A DNA stretch of 64,000 bases from Pseudomonas wuhanensis (GCF_030687395.1 NZ_CP117430.1:2666001-2730000); one strand, 5' to 3'. Numbered from the stretch's first letter, positions 16,765-28,326 are shown. Notes: a model not told the origin generated them from the letters alone. Program-made: numbers and translations.

Positions 16765-18702
16765 ATGGGCCAGACTCGTTTTGCCAGTGGGCGTCAATTG
16801 GATCTGATTTGCCTGGGGCGCCTAGGCGTCGACCTCTATGCGCAGCAAGTCGGGGCGCGGCTGGAGGATGTGAGCAGTTTCGCCAAATACCTCGGCGGTT
16901 CGTCCGCCAACATCGCCTTCGGTACCGCGCGGCTGGGCCTGAAGTCGGCGATGCTGAGCCGGGTAGGGGACGACCACATGGGCCGCTTCCTCGTTGAATC
17001 CCTGACCCGCGAAGGCTGCGACGTCAGCGGCATCAAGGTCGATCCGGAACGCCTGACCGCCATGGTCCTGCTGGGCCTCAAGGACCGCGAAACCTTTCCC
17101 CTGGTGTTCTACCGCGAAAATTGCGCCGACATGGCGTTGCGCGCCGAAGACATCAGCGAAGCCTTCATCGCCTCCAGCAAAGCCTTGCTGATCACCGGCA
17201 CCCATTTCTCCACCGACGGCGTCTACAAGGCGAGCATCCAGGCGCTGGACTACGCCGAGAAGCACAACGTCAAACGGGTGCTGGACATCGATTACCGCCC
17301 GGTGCTCTGGGGCCTGGCCGGCAAGGCGGACGGCGAAACCCGGTTCGTCGCCGATCAGAACGTCAGCCAGCACGTGCAGAAAATCCTCCCGCGGTTCGAC
17401 CTGATCGTCGGCACTGAAGAAGAGTTTTTGATTGCCGGTGGTTCCGAGGATTTGCTCACCGCATTGCGCAACGTCCGGCAACTGAGCGCGGCGACGTTGG
17501 TGGTCAAGCTCGGCCCGCAAGGCTGCACGGTGATTCATGGGGTGATTCCGGCGCGTCTCGAAGACGGCGCTATCTATCCCGGCGTGCGCGTCGAAGTGCT
17601 GAATGTGCTGGGGGCCGGCGACGCCTTCATGTCGGGTTTCCTCAGCGGCTGGCTGGAGGACGCCAGCGACGAGCGCTGCTGCCAGTTGGCCAATGCCTGC
17701 GGTGGGCTGGTGGTGTCGCGCCATGCCTGCGCCCCGGCGATGCCGACCCGCGCCGAACTCGATTACCTGTTCAACAGCCCGGTGCCGATCACCCGGCCGG
17801 ATCAGGACGCCGTGTTGCAGCGACTGCATCAGGTCAGCGTGCCGCGTAAACAGTGGAAGCAGCTGTTCATCTTCGCTTTCGATCATCGCGGGCAATTGGT
17901 GGAGCTGGCCCATAAGGGCGGGCGCGACCTGAGCAGCATTGGCGAACTCAAACAACTCTTTATCAAAGCCGTGGAACGGGTCGAAGCGGATTTGCGTGAG
18001 CAGGGCGTCGATGCCGATGTCGGCTTGCTGGCCGATCAACGTTTTGGTCAGGACTCGCTGAACGCCGCCACTGGTCGCGGCTGGTGGGTGGCACGTCCGG
18101 TGGAAGTGCAGGGTTCGCGGCCATTGGCGTTCGAGCACGGGCGCTCGATCGGCAGCAACCTGATCGCCTGGCCGCAAGAACAGATCATCAAATGCCTGGT
18201 GCAATTTCATCCCGACGACGAGCCGCTGCTGCGTCTGGAGCAGGAAGCGCAGATCAAGGGCTTGTATCAGGCCTCCCAGGTCAGCGGGCATGAACTACTG
18301 CTGGAGATCATTCCGCCCAAGGATCACTCGTCAACCCACCCCGACGTGCTGTATCGCGCGCTCAAACGCCTCTACAACCTGGGCATCTACCCGGCGTGGT
18401 GGAAGATCGAAGCGCAAAGCGCCGAGGAATGGAAACAACTCGACGAACTGATTCAGGAACGCGATCCGTATTGCCGTGGTGTCGTGCTGTTGGGCTTGAA
18501 TGCCCCGGCGGCGGCGTTGGCCGAAGGGTTTCAGCAAGCCAGCCAGAGCCATACCTGCCGCGGGTTTGCCGTGGGCCGGACGATTTTCCAGGAACCGAGC
18601 CGCGCGTGGATGGCCGGTGAAATCGACGACGAAACGCTGATCCGCCAGGTGCAGGGCACGTTCGTCGAGCTGATCGACGCCTGGCGCACGGCCCGGGCTT
18701 GA
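16765..18702 (+). CDS. iolC: bifunctional 5-dehydro-2-deoxygluconokinase / 5-dehydro-2-deoxyphosphogluconate aldolase
   Basis: A 645-residue fusion. The N-terminal half (about 1-325) is a PfkB/ribokinase-type sugar kinase with the anion-hole/catalytic motif NVLGAGDAFMSGF near residue 285, phosphorylating 2-deoxy-5-keto-gluconate. The C-terminal half (about 335-640) is the DUF2090 domain (FIFAFDHRGQLVELA), which cleaves the phosphate to dihydroxyacetone phosphate and malonate semialdehyde, replacing a separate IolJ. The start follows AACAGGAG. It opens the inositol operon and is separated from iolE by a REP pair. Confidence 0.93.
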   Translation: MGQTRFASGRQLDLICLGRLGVDLYAQQVGARLEDVSSFAKYLGGSSANIAFGTARLGLKSAMLSRVGDDHMGRFLVESLTREGCDVSGIKVDPERLTAMVLLGLKDRETFPLVFYRENCADMALRAEDISEAFIASSKALLITGTHFSTDGVYKASIQALDYAEKHNVKRVLDIDYRPVLWGLAGKADGETRFVADQNVSQHVQKILPRFDLIVGTEEEFLIAGGSEDLLTALRNVRQLSAATLVVKLGPQGCTVIHGVIPARLEDGAIYPGVRVEVLNVLGAGDAFMSGFLSGWLEDASDERCCQLANACGGLVVSRHACAPAMPTRAELDYLFNSPVPITRPDQDAVLQRLHQVSVPRKQWKQLFIFAFDHRGQLVELAHKGGRDLSSIGELKQLFIKAVERVEADLREQGVDADVGLLADQRFGQDSLNAATGRGWWVARPVEVQGSRPLAFEHGRSIGSNLIAWPQEQIIKCLVQFHPDDEPLLRLEQEAQIKGLYQASQVSGHELLLEIIPPKDHSSTHPDVLYRALKRLYNLGIYPAWWKIEAQSAEEWKQLDELIQERDPYCRGVVLLGLNAPAAALAEGFQQASQSHTCRGFAVGRTIFQEPSRAWMAGEIDDETLIRQVQGTFVELIDAWRTARA

Positions 18703-18718
18703 TGAAACACCGCAATAC

Positions 18719-18824
18719 CTGTGGGAGCGGGCTTGCCCGCGATGACGGCGGCACATTCAACATCAATGTGACAGCTAGATCGCAATCGCGGGCAAGTCGA
18801 ATCGTCGCACCGCCACTCCCACAG
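18719..18824. repeat. REP pair with a variant right arm
   Basis: The left unit GTGGGAGCGGGCTTGCCCGC is standard. The right unit reads ATCGCGGGCAAGTCG, then about 14 extra bases (AATCGTCGCACCGCC), then ACTCCCACAG. The same variant recurs at 22978-23083. Confidence 0.8.
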
Positions 18825-18873
18825 GGTTTTGTGTCGCTCTTACTGGTTATGTAAAACAATAAAAGGTGCAGCC

Positions 18874-19767
18874 ATGCCCGCTATCCGAATTGGCATCAAC
18901 CCGATCTCCTGGAGCAACGACGACCTGCCGTCCCTCGGTGGCGAGACGCCGTTGAGCACCGCCCTCAGCGAAGGCAAGGACATCGGTTACGAAGGTTTCG
19001 AACTCAACGGTAAATTCCCCAAGGATGCCAAAGGCGTCGGCGACGTGCTGCGGCCCTACGATCTGGCGCTGGTGTCCGGCTGGTATTCCAGCCGTCTGGC
19101 CCGCCGTTCCGTGGCCGAGGAAATCGACGCCATCGCCAGCCATGTCGAGCTGCTGGCGAAGAACGGCGCCAAGGTGCTGGTCTATGGCGAAGTCGCTGAC
19201 TCGATTCAAGGCCAGCGCATTCCGCTGGTAGAACGCCCGCGTTTCCACACCGAGCAAGCCTGGCAGGAATACGCTGACAAACTCACCGAACTGGCGCGTT
19301 TCACCCTGTCCCAAGGCGTGCGCCTGGCCTATCACCATCACATGGGCGCCTACGTCGAATCCCCGGCCGACATCGACAAACTGATGGCGCTGACCGGCAG
19401 CGAAGTCGGCCTGCTGTTCGATTCGGGCCACTGCTACATGGGCGGTGGCGAACCGTTGCAGGTGCTGCGCAAACACATCGAACGCATCTGCCACGTGCAT
19501 TTCAAGGACGTGCGCAAACCGGTGGTGCAACTGGCGCGCAACAACCTGTGGAGCTTCCCGGACTGCATCATCAACGGCACCTTCACTGTGCCCGGCGATG
19601 GCGATATTGATTTCGGCGCCTTGCTCGACGTCCTGCTGGGCGCCGATTACCACGGCTGGTTGGTGGTGGAAGCCGAGCAGGATCCAGCGGTGGCACCGAG
19701 TTACGTTTACGCCAAAAAAGGCTACGACACCCTGCGTGCACTGCTCAACGAGAGGACCGCGCGATGA
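18874..19767 (+). CDS. iolE: myo-inosose-2 dehydratase
   Basis: A 297-residue TIM-barrel protein of the xylose-isomerase-like fold that dehydrates scyllo-inosose (2-keto-myo-inositol) to 3D-trihydroxycyclohexane-1,2-dione. Visible family features are RIGINPISWSNDD at the N-terminus, LAYHHHMGAYVES, LLFDSGHCYMGG and CHVHFKDVR, which supply metal-binding histidine and acidic residues. The start at 18874 follows AAAGGTG; upstream codons of the frame run into the REP. It overlaps iolB by four bases (ATGA). Confidence 0.93.
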   Translation: MPAIRIGINPISWSNDDLPSLGGETPLSTALSEGKDIGYEGFELNGKFPKDAKGVGDVLRPYDLALVSGWYSSRLARRSVAEEIDAIASHVELLAKNGAKVLVYGEVADSIQGQRIPLVERPRFHTEQAWQEYADKLTELARFTLSQGVRLAYHHHMGAYVESPADIDKLMALTGSEVGLLFDSGHCYMGGGEPLQVLRKHIERICHVHFKDVRKPVVQLARNNLWSFPDCIINGTFTVPGDGDIDFGALLDVLLGADYHGWLVVEAEQDPAVAPSYVYAKKGYDTLRALLNERTAR

Positions 19768-20573
19768 GCCTGTTGGTCAAAAGCAACGCCCGCGGCCGGA
19801 CCATGGTCGAGTTGGGGCAGGGTGAGCTGGAATACGTCGGTTTCGCCGCTTACCGCCTGAGCCTCGGCGAAACCCTGCCGGTCAGCGCGGGCGACAAGGA
19901 ATTGTGTCTGGTGCTGCTCAGCGGTCGGGTCGGCATCAAGGGTGAAGCACCGGGGCAGGGCGCATTCGACTGGGACAACATCGGCGATCGTCAGTCGGTG
20001 TTCGAAGACAAATCGCCGTTCGCCGTGTATTTGCCACCCGGCAGCCAGGCCCAGGTGGTGGCGTTGAGCGACGTGCAAATCGCCGTGTGCGCGGCGCCCG
20101 GTTCCACCGCCGAAAACCTCGTCCCAAGGCTGATCAAACCCGACAGCATGAAACGCAGCGTGCGCGGCAAGGGTGCCAACACCCGATATGTCTGCGACAT
20201 TTTGCCGGACACCGAGCCCGCCCATTCGCTGCTGGTGGTGGAAGTGCGTACGCCGTCCGGTCACTCGTCGAGCTACCCACCGCACAAGCACGACACCGAC
20301 GATCTGCCGCACCAGAGCTTTCTCGAAGAAACCTATTACCACCAGATCAACCCGCCCCAGGGCTTCGTGTTCCAGCGGGTCTACACCGACGATCGCAGTA
20401 TCGATCAGGCCATGGCGGTGGAAAACAGCGATCTGGTTGTGGTGCCCAAGGGTTATCACCCGGTCAGCGTGCCCTACGGCTATGAGTCGTATTATCTGAA
20501 CGTGATGGCCGGCCCGAAACGCGTCTGGCAGTTCCATAACGATCCGCAGCACAGCTGGCTTCTGGATCTCTGA
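19764..20573 (+). CDS. iolB: 5-deoxy-glucuronate isomerase
   Basis: A 269-residue bicupin isomerase converting 5-deoxy-glucuronate to 2-deoxy-5-keto-gluconate. The second cupin shows the metal-binding pattern SSYPPHKHDTDDLPHQSFLEETYYH and a later GYHPVSVPYGYESYYLNVMA-like histidine. Its length matches the IolB family. Translation is probably coupled to iolE through the four-base overlap. Confidence 0.94.
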   Translation: MSLLVKSNARGRTMVELGQGELEYVGFAAYRLSLGETLPVSAGDKELCLVLLSGRVGIKGEAPGQGAFDWDNIGDRQSVFEDKSPFAVYLPPGSQAQVVALSDVQIAVCAAPGSTAENLVPRLIKPDSMKRSVRGKGANTRYVCDILPDTEPAHSLLVVEVRTPSGHSSSYPPHKHDTDDLPHQSFLEETYYHQINPPQGFVFQRVYTDDRSIDQAMAVENSDLVVVPKGYHPVSVPYGYESYYLNVMAGPKRVWQFHNDPQHSWLLDL

Positions 20574-20617
20574 ATTACAACGCCTGAATTCCAATATTCG
20601 AACGGAGAACAAGAACA

Positions 20618-22120
20618 ATGAGCGACGCCCCGGTCATAGGCCATTACATCGACGGTCAGGTGCAGGACAGCGGTAGCGAGCGGTTCAGCAATGTCTTCAA
20701 CCCGGCCACCGGCAGCGTTCAGGCGCGGGTCGGGTTGGCCAGCCAGAAGACTGTGGACGACGCCGTTGCTTCGGCCCTGAAAGCGTTCCCGGCCTGGTCC
20801 GAGCAATCGTCCCTGCGCCGTTCGCGGGTGATGTTCAAGTTCAAGGAACTGCTCGACCGTCATCACAACGAACTGGCGGAAATCATCAGCCGCGAACACG
20901 GCAAGGTGTTCTCGGACGCGAAGGGCGAAGTAACGCGCGGCATCGAAATCGTCGAGTACGCCTGCGGTGCGCCGAACCTGCTGAAAACCGATTTCAGCGA
21001 CAACATCGGTGGTGGCATCGACAACTGGAACCTGCGCCAGCCGTTGGGCGTGTGTGCCGGGGTTACCCCGTTCAACTTCCCGGTGATGGTGCCGTTGTGG
21101 ATGATCCCGCTGGCGTTGGTCACCGGTAACTGCTTCATCCTCAAGCCGTCCGAGCGCGATCCATCCGCCAGTTTGCTGATGGCCCGTTTGCTCACCGAAG
21201 CCGGGTTGCCGGACGGTGTGTTCAACGTGATCCAGGGTGACAAGGCCGCGGTCGACGGCTTGCTGCAACACCCGGACATCGAGGCGATTTCCTTTGTCGG
21301 CTCGACGCCGATTGCCGAGTACATCCACCAGCAAGCGACCTCGCGCGGCAAGCGTGTGCAGGCACTGGGCGGTGCGAAGAACCACATGATCGTCATGCCC
21401 GATGCCGATCTGGATCAAGCGGCGGATGCGCTGATCGGCGCAGCGTATGGCTCGGCTGGCGAGCGCTGCATGGCGATTTCGATTGCCGTGGCCGTCGGTG
21501 ATGTCGGCGACCAGTTGATTGCCAAACTGCTGCCGCGCATCGATCAACTGAAAGTCGGCAACGGCATGCAGGGCGACAGCGACATGGGGCCGCTGGTGAC
21601 CGCCGAACACAAGGCCAAGGTCGAGGGCTTTATCAGCGAAGGCGTGGCCCAGGGTGCGCAACTGATTGTCGACGGACGCAACTTCAAGGTGCCGGGGGCC
21701 GAGAACGGCTTCTTCGTCGGCGCGACGCTGTTCGATAACGTCACCACCGAGATGAGCATCTACCAGCAGGAGATTTTCGGCCCGGTGCTGGGCATCGTGC
21801 GGGTGCCGGACTTCGCCAGCGCCGTGGCGTTGATCAACGCCCATGAATTCGGCAACGGCGTGTCGTGTTTCACCAGCGACGGCGGCATTGCTCGCTCGTT
21901 TGCCCGCAACATCAAGGTCGGGATGGTCGGCATCAACGTGCCGATTCCAGTGCCCATGGCCTGGCACTCGTTCGGCGGCTGGAAACGTTCGTTGTTCGGT
22001 GATCATCACGCCTACGGTGAAGAAGGCATCCGCTTCTACAGCCGCTACAAAAGCGTGATGCAGCGTTGGCCCGACAGCATCGCCAAGGGCCCTGAATTCA
22101 GCATGCCGACAGCCAAATAA
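20618..22120 (+). CDS. iolA: CoA-acylating methylmalonate/malonate-semialdehyde dehydrogenase
   Basis: A 500-residue aldehyde dehydrogenase. The active-site cysteine is Cys284 in [14 protein letters not shown], the general NAD contact [11 protein letters not shown] and the [14 protein letters not shown] segment are present, and TFNFP-like PFNFP marks the MmsA subgroup. It oxidises malonate semialdehyde to acetyl-CoA and CO2, completing the inositol route; the same enzyme type (mmsA) serves valine degradation. ACGGAG precedes the ATG. Confidence 0.93.
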   Translation: MSDAPVIGHYIDGQVQDSGSERFSNVFNPATGSVQARVGLASQKTVDDAVASALKAFPAWSEQSSLRRSRVMFKFKELLDRHHNELAEIISREHGKVFSDAKGEVTRGIEIVEYACGAPNLLKTDFSDNIGGGIDNWNLRQPLGVCAGVTPFNFPVMVPLWMIPLALVTGNCFILKPSERDPSASLLMARLLTEAGLPDGVFNVIQGDKAAVDGLLQHPDIEAISFVGSTPIAEYIHQQATSRGKRVQALGGAKNHMIVMPDADLDQAADALIGAAYGSAGERCMAISIAVAVGDVGDQLIAKLLPRIDQLKVGNGMQGDSDMGPLVTAEHKAKVEGFISEGVAQGAQLIVDGRNFKVPGAENGFFVGATLFDNVTTEMSIYQQEIFGPVLGIVRVPDFASAVALINAHEFGNGVSCFTSDGGIARSFARNIKVGMVGINVPIPVPMAWHSFGGWKRSLFGDHHAYGEEGIRFYSRYKSVMQRWPDSIAKGPEFSMPTAK

Positions 22121-22146
22121 TTCACTTGTGCGGAGAACAACAAAAA

Positions 22147-22968
22147 ATGAGCAAACCCCTGCGTTTCGCCCTGAACCGTATGGTCGCCCCACGTTTGTCC
22201 CTGCCCGCGTTCATCGAATTGGCGGTGACCCTCAAGGCCGACGCCATCGAGATTCGCAATGACCTCAAAGGCGTCGAGATCGAGGACGGCACCGCGCCCG
22301 AACACGTCCGTGAACTGTGCGCGGCCAAAGGCATCACCGTGCTGTCGATCAACGCGCTGTATCCGTTCGATGTCTGGAATGACGAGCGCCGCGCACACGC
22401 GCTGAAGCTTGCCGCTTATGCCCGCGATTGCGGCGCGCAGGGTTTGGTCATGTGCCCGCTGAACGACCGCGCCGATCCGCGTACCGAGGCGCAGCGTGCG
22501 TCCGGCCTGCGCACGGCGTTAAGTGAACTGGCGCCGATCCTGCGTGATCACGGCATCCTCGGTTTTATCGAGCCGCTGGGTTTCGAAGAGTGTTCGCTGC
22601 GGCGCAAACGCACCGCGGTCGATGCAATCAAGGCCATCGGTGGGCTGGATGTGTTCCGTCTGGTGCATGACACCTTTCACCATCACCTGGCCAGCGAACA
22701 TGAATTCTTCCCCGAGCTGACCGGGCTGGTGCACATCTCCGGCGTCGAAGATGCCGAGGCGCCGCTGACGACCATTCGTGACGGCCATCGGGTGCTGGTG
22801 GGCGAGGGCGACATCCTCGGCAACGCGGCGCAGATCGAAACCTTGCTCGCTACCGGCTATAGCGGCTACCTGTCGTTCGAACCGTTCGCCGACAGCGTCC
22901 ATGGCCTGGCGGATATCCAGACGGCGATTGGCGCGAGCATGGATCACCTGCAGAAGTCCCTGGGTTAA
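22147..22968 (+). CDS. iolI: 2-keto-myo-inositol isomerase-like TIM-barrel protein
   Basis: A 273-residue xylose-isomerase-like TIM barrel. Metal-ligand candidates are the glutamate in GFIEPLGFEECSLR, the histidines in LVHDTFHHHL and VHISGVED, and the glutamate in YLSFEPFAD. The position between iolA and iolD and the size support IolI, which interconverts inososes; a hydroxypyruvate-isomerase-like activity cannot be excluded. The ATG at 22147 has CGGAG upstream. A REP pair separates it from iolD. Confidence 0.8.
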   Translation: MSKPLRFALNRMVAPRLSLPAFIELAVTLKADAIEIRNDLKGVEIEDGTAPEHVRELCAAKGITVLSINALYPFDVWNDERRAHALKLAAYARDCGAQGLVMCPLNDRADPRTEAQRASGLRTALSELAPILRDHGILGFIEPLGFEECSLRRKRTAVDAIKAIGGLDVFRLVHDTFHHHLASEHEFFPELTGLVHISGVEDAEAPLTTIRDGHRVLVGEGDILGNAAQIETLLATGYSGYLSFEPFADSVHGLADIQTAIGASMDHLQKSLG

Positions 22969-22977
22969 TGGAGAACC

Positions 22978-23083
22978 CTGTGGGAGCGGGCTTGCCCGCG
23001 ATGGCGGCAGCATATTCAACATTGATGTGTCAGGTAGATCGCTATCGCGGGCAAGTCGGATCGCCGCACCGCCGCTCCCACAG
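22978..23083. repeat. REP pair with a variant right arm
   Basis: This is nearly the same element as at 18719-18824: a standard left unit, then ATCGCGGGCAAGTCG, GATCGCCGCACCGCC and GCTCCCACAG. Confidence 0.8.
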
Positions 23084-23136
23084 TGGATTGCATTCCACAG
23101 CACACACCGGATTTAGCTTCAAAGGAAGGTGCAAGC

Positions 23137-25068
23137 ATGACCACAACAAGACTGACCATGGCCCAGGCCCTGGTGAAATTCCTCGATAACCAGTACATCG
23201 AGGTCGATGGGGTTCAGAGCAAATTCGTCGCCGGGATCTTTACCATTTTCGGCCACGGCAATGTGCTGGGTCTGGGGCAGGCCCTGGAACAGGACAGCGG
23301 CGACCTGATCGTCCATCAGGGCCGCAACGAACAAGGCATGGCCCATGCCGCCATCGGTTTTGCCAAGCAACACCTGCGGCGCAAGATCTATGCCTGTTCT
23401 TCATCGGTGGGCCCGGGTGCGGCGAACATGCTCACCGCTGCCGCGACGGCCACCGCCAACCGCATCCCTTTGCTGCTGTTGCCCGGCGACGTTTATGCGT
23501 GTCGTCAACCGGACCCGGTGCTGCAACAGATCGAGCAATTCCACGATCTGAGCATCAGCACCAACGATGCGTTCAAGGCCGTGAGCAAGTACTGGGACCG
23601 GATCAACCGTCCCGAGCAGCTGATGACCGCGGCGATCCACGCCATGCGCGTGCTCACCGACCCCGCCGAAACCGGCGCCGTGACCCTGGCCCTGCCGCAA
23701 GACGTGCAGGCCGAGGCTTACGACTATCCTGATTATTTCCTGCAAAAACGCGTGCATCGCATTGAGCGCCGACCGGCCACCGAAGCGATGCTCGGCGATG
23801 CCGTGGCCCTGTTCAAAGGCAAGCGCAAACCGCTGATCATCTGCGGCGGTGGGGTCAAATACTCCGGCGCCAATGCCGCGCTGCAGGCGTTCGCCGAGCG
23901 CTTCGATATTCCCTTCGCCGAAACCCAGGCCGGCAAGAGCGCGGTGGTGTCCAGCCACCCGCTGAACGTCGGCGGGATCGGCGAAACCGGTTGCCTGGCG
24001 GCGAATCTGTTGGCCAAGGATGCTGATTTGATCATCGGCGTCGGCACTCGCTACAGCGATTTCACCACCGCGTCGAAATCCTTGTTCAAACACCCGGATG
24101 TGCAATTTCTCAATCTCAATATCAGCCCCTGCGATGCCCTGAAACTCGACGGCGTGCAGCTGCTGGCGGACGCCAAAACCGGTTTGCAGGCACTGGCCGA
24201 AGCGCTGGGTGATTACCGCTCGAGCTGGGGCGATCAGCCCCGTCAGGCCAAGGCGCAACTGGATGAGGAAGTCGATCGCATTTATCAGGTCGAATACCAG
24301 GCGAAAGATTTCGTCCCGGAAATCAACGATCACCTGGACCCGGCGGTACTGCGCGAGTTCATCGAGCTGACCGGTTCCTGCCTGACCCAAAGCCGTGTGC
24401 TTGGCGTGCTAAACGAAACACTGGCCGATGACGCCGTGATCGTCGCCGCCGCCGGCAGTTTGCCCGGTGACCTGCAGCGCAGCTGGCGCAGCAAGGGCGT
24501 GAACACTTACCACGTCGAGTACGGTTATTCGTGCATGGGTTACGAGGTGAACGCAGCACTGGGCGTGAAGCTCGCCGAGCCTGAGCGTGAGGTCTATGCG
24601 CTGGTGGGCGACGGCTCCTACATGATGCTGCACTCGGAACTGGCGACCTCGATCCAGGAGCGGCGCAAGATCAACGTGGTGTTGCTGGACAACATGACCT
24701 TCGGCTGCATCAACAACCTGCAAATGGAACACGGCATGAACAGCTTCGGCACCGAGTTCCGTTTCCGTAATCCGGAAACCGGCAAGCTCGATGGCGGCTT
24801 CGTGCCGGTGGATTTCGCCATGAGCGCGGCGGCTTACGGCTGCAAGACTTACAAAGTGAACACCGTTGAGGAGTTGCAAGCTGCGTTGGCGGATGCGCGG
24901 TTGCAGACCGTGTCGACGCTGATCGATATCAAGGTTTTGCCCAAGACGATGATTCACAAATACCTGTCGTGGTGGCGGGTCGGCGTGGCGCAAGTCTCCA
25001 CCAGCGCGCGCACCGACGCAGTGGCCAAGACCCTCAACGAACGACTGGCCAAGGCCCGTCAATACTGA
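23137..25068 (+). CDS. iolD: 3D-(3,5/4)-trihydroxycyclohexane-1,2-dione acylhydrolase (ring-opening)
   Basis: A 643-residue thiamine-diphosphate enzyme of the acetolactate-synthase-like family. The N-terminal PYR domain has the catalytic glutamate region [13 protein letters not shown], a central domain follows, and the C-terminal PP domain has the ThDP/Mg motif [12 protein letters not shown] ending in NN-type residues. It hydrolyses the cyclic dione to 5-deoxy-glucuronate. The ATG at 23137 has AAGGAAGG upstream. It is the largest gene of the catabolic operon. Confidence 0.94.
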   Translation: MTTTRLTMAQALVKFLDNQYIEVDGVQSKFVAGIFTIFGHGNVLGLGQALEQDSGDLIVHQGRNEQGMAHAAIGFAKQHLRRKIYACSSSVGPGAANMLTAAATATANRIPLLLLPGDVYACRQPDPVLQQIEQFHDLSISTNDAFKAVSKYWDRINRPEQLMTAAIHAMRVLTDPAETGAVTLALPQDVQAEAYDYPDYFLQKRVHRIERRPATEAMLGDAVALFKGKRKPLIICGGGVKYSGANAALQAFAERFDIPFAETQAGKSAVVSSHPLNVGGIGETGCLAANLLAKDADLIIGVGTRYSDFTTASKSLFKHPDVQFLNLNISPCDALKLDGVQLLADAKTGLQALAEALGDYRSSWGDQPRQAKAQLDEEVDRIYQVEYQAKDFVPEINDHLDPAVLREFIELTGSCLTQSRVLGVLNETLADDAVIVAAAGSLPGDLQRSWRSKGVNTYHVEYGYSCMGYEVNAALGVKLAEPEREVYALVGDGSYMMLHSELATSIQERRKINVVLLDNMTFGCINNLQMEHGMNSFGTEFRFRNPETGKLDGGFVPVDFAMSAAAYGCKTYKVNTVEELQAALADARLQTVSTLIDIKVLPKTMIHKYLSWWRVGVAQVSTSARTDAVAKTLNERLAKARQY

Positions 25069-25104
25069 TTGCCCCAAACGAACAACAAATCTGGGAGTCT
25101 TTAA

Positions 25105-26115
<1,011 letters not shown>

Positions 26116-26124
26116 ACCCATCCC

Positions 26125-26220
26125 CCTGTGGGAGCGAGGCTTGCCCGCGAAGGCGGACGTTCAGCCGACATCAATGTTGAATGTACCGACGCCTTCGCGG
26201 GCAAGCCTCGCTCCCACAGG
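26125..26220. repeat. REP pair (BIME)
   Basis: CTGTGGGAGCGAGGCTTGCC and its inverted partner ending CCTCGCTCCCACAGG form a near-perfect long palindrome in the iolG-iolH gap. Confidence 0.9.
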
Positions 26221-26263
26221 ATGGGTGTCTGGGTTCAGACCCTGGTTAAGGAGAACAAAAAAA

Positions 26264-27124
26264 ATGCGCATCGCACTAGACCCCTACATGTACCGCAACC
26301 TGTCCCTGGGCAAGATGGTCGACAAGGTCGCCGAGCTCGGTTACGAACACATCGAGCTGTCGCCCCGGGAAGATTTCCTGCCGTTCTATAAAGCCCCCCG
26401 GGTCGACAAGGCGCGGATCAAGGAATTTCGCAAAGCCCTGAGCGACACCGGGGTCAAACTCTCTTCTTTATTACCGATGTACCACTGGGCCGCTGCCGAT
26501 GAAGGCCTGCGCGTGGCTGCCGTGCGTAACTGGAAGCGCGCGATCCAGATTGCCGTGGAGATGGACTGCGAGCTGGTCAACACCGAGTTCACCGGCCAGT
26601 CGGACAACCCGCTGGTGTGCGAGAACCAGTTCATGCGCTCCATGGATGAGTTGATCCCCGAGTTCGAACGCGAAGGCATCAAGCTCGACATCCAGGCCCA
26701 CCCTTACGATTTCTGCGAGCACAATAACGAGTCGGTGGACATCATCCGCGGTCTGGACCGGGACTGGATCAACTACCTCTACGCCGCGCCACACACGTTT
26801 TTCTATGATGACGGTGTCGGTGATATCGCCTCGATGCTCAAGTATGCCGGCTCAAAGCTGAACCACCTGATCATCGCCGACACCTACAACCACAAGGCTT
26901 CCTCGGGCTTGCGCTACATCGTCAACCCGCCGGGCGTCACCGCCACCGTGCACCAGCATCTGGACATCGGCCAGGGCGAGGTCGACTGGGAAGCGTTTTT
27001 CGGCACTTTGCGCGAGATCAAGTTCGATGGCATCGCTACCGTCTCGGTATTCGCCTGGGAAGACCGGCCGGACGAGTCCAACCGCATGATGCTCGAACGC
27101 GTCAAAAGCGAACTCTGCCGCTGA
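26264..27124 (+). CDS. iolH: IolH-like sugar phosphate isomerase/epimerase
   Basis: A 286-residue xylose-isomerase-like TIM barrel. The N-terminus [14 protein letters not shown] and the later [11 protein letters not shown] and [12 protein letters not shown] segments are IolH-like. Metal-ligand candidates are in [29 protein letters not shown] and [14 protein letters not shown]. The exact reaction of IolH is poorly defined; a role in processing inositol-derived keto sugars is inferred from context. The start at 26264 follows AAGGAG, after the REP pair. Confidence 0.8.
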   Translation: MRIALDPYMYRNLSLGKMVDKVAELGYEHIELSPREDFLPFYKAPRVDKARIKEFRKALSDTGVKLSSLLPMYHWAAADEGLRVAAVRNWKRAIQIAVEMDCELVNTEFTGQSDNPLVCENQFMRSMDELIPEFEREGIKLDIQAHPYDFCEHNNESVDIIRGLDRDWINYLYAAPHTFFYDDGVGDIASMLKYAGSKLNHLIIADTYNHKASSGLRYIVNPPGVTATVHQHLDIGQGEVDWEAFFGTLREIKFDGIATVSVFAWEDRPDESNRMMLERVKSELCR

Positions 27125-27148
27125 CCGACCTACACAAAACCTGTAGCC

Positions 27149-27254
27149 GATCGTTCCCACGCTCCGCGTGGGAATGCATCCCGTGACGCTCTGCGTCACA
27201 AAGCGGACGCAGAGCGTCCATGGCGGCATTCCCACGCAGAGCGTGGGAACGATC
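27149..27254. repeat. inverted repeat of the GATCGTTCCCACGC family
   Basis: GATCGTTCCCACGCTCCGCG at the left and GCGTGGGAACGATC at the right form the ends, with inner complementary GACGCTCTGCGTC and GACGCAGAGCGTC segments. A second copy is at 59825-59935. The right end stops five bases before the AAGGAG of the next gene. Confidence 0.85.
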
Positions 27255-27273
27255 ATATAAGGAGAATACTTTC

Positions 27274-28326
27274 ATGCGTATCGGACTTGTCGGTTACGGC
27301 CATGGCGGCCGGTTTTTTCATGCTCCGCTGATCAGCAGTCTGCCGGCGGCGACCTTCGTGGGCGTGGTCACCCGTTCTGCCGAGCGCCGACACCTGCTGG
27401 CGGCGGAACATCCCGGCGTGCCGGCCTTCGACAGCATCGGCCAACTGGTCGAAGCCGGGGTCGATGTGCTGGTGATCTCCACGCCGCTCAAAGGTCGTCC
27501 GGCGCTGGTGCTCGACGCCATCGAACACAATGTGGCGGTGGTCAGCGACAAGCCGTTCGCCGCCGATATGCAACAGGCACAAACCCTGATCACCATGGCC
27601 GAGCGTCAGGGCGTGCATCTGAGCGTCTACCAGAACCGGCGCTGGGATTCGGATTTTCTCACCGTGCGCAAACTCATTGAGTCCGGTGCGCTGGGCCAGG
27701 TCACCCGTTTCGAATCGCGGATTGAGCGCTATTCGCCACAGTCGGTGAACAACGGCAGCGGCGGCGGCTTCCTGCGCGATCTGGGCAGCCATCTGGTGGA
27801 TCAGGCGCTCCTGTTGTTCGGCCCCGTCACCCGGGTTTACGCCGAACTGGATTACCTCGAAAAAGGCCAGCCCTTCGACAATGGCTTCTTTATGTCCCTG
27901 ACCCATGCCAATGGCGTGATCTCGCACCTGGGCGGCAGTTGCCTGCAAAACACCCCCGGCCCGCGCTTTCGCGTGACCGGCACCCAGGGCTGCTACAGCG
28001 TCGACGGTCTGGACGGGCAGGAGGCGTCGACCCTGGCCGGGCTTACGCCCAAATCCGAAGGCGAGCGCTGGGGCGTCGAAGAGCACCGGCGCTGGGGCTG
28101 GTTCGAGCAGGGCGAGGTGCGTGAGCGGGTGCCATCCGAGCGTGGCTGCTGGAACCAGTTCTATTTGCAGCTACAAACCGCGTTACAGAGCGGTGGCCCA
28201 CTGCCGGTCGACGCCCGTGATGCACTGGCGACCACCCGCGTGCTAGACGCTGCGCGGCTCAGCTCTGAGCGCCATCAAGTGGTGGCATTGATCCCGTTCG
28301 AGGGCCATGGAATAAAATCAGAATAA
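27274..28326 (+). CDS. Gfo/Idh/MocA-family oxidoreductase, possible scyllo-inositol dehydrogenase
   Basis: A 350-residue NAD(P)-dependent oxidoreductase with the Rossmann motif GLVGYGHGGRFFHAP, the SDKPFAAD motif in place of EKP (lysine retained) and the catalytic-type histidine in DLGSHLVDQAL. It belongs to the YdgJ/IolW/IolU-like branch, some members of which reduce or oxidise scyllo-inositol. It closes the catabolic gene run before the importer. The substrate is inferred from neighbours only. AAGGAGA precedes the ATG. Confidence 0.78.
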   Translation: MRIGLVGYGHGGRFFHAPLISSLPAATFVGVVTRSAERRHLLAAEHPGVPAFDSIGQLVEAGVDVLVISTPLKGRPALVLDAIEHNVAVVSDKPFAADMQQAQTLITMAERQGVHLSVYQNRRWDSDFLTVRKLIESGALGQVTRFESRIERYSPQSVNNGSGGGFLRDLGSHLVDQALLLFGPVTRVYAELDYLEKGQPFDNGFFMSLTHANGVISHLGGSCLQNTPGPRFRVTGTQGCYSVDGLDGQEASTLAGLTPKSEGERWGVEEHRRWGWFEQGEVRERVPSERGCWNQFYLQLQTALQSGGPLPVDARDALATTRVLDAARLSSERHQVVALIPFEGHGIKSE

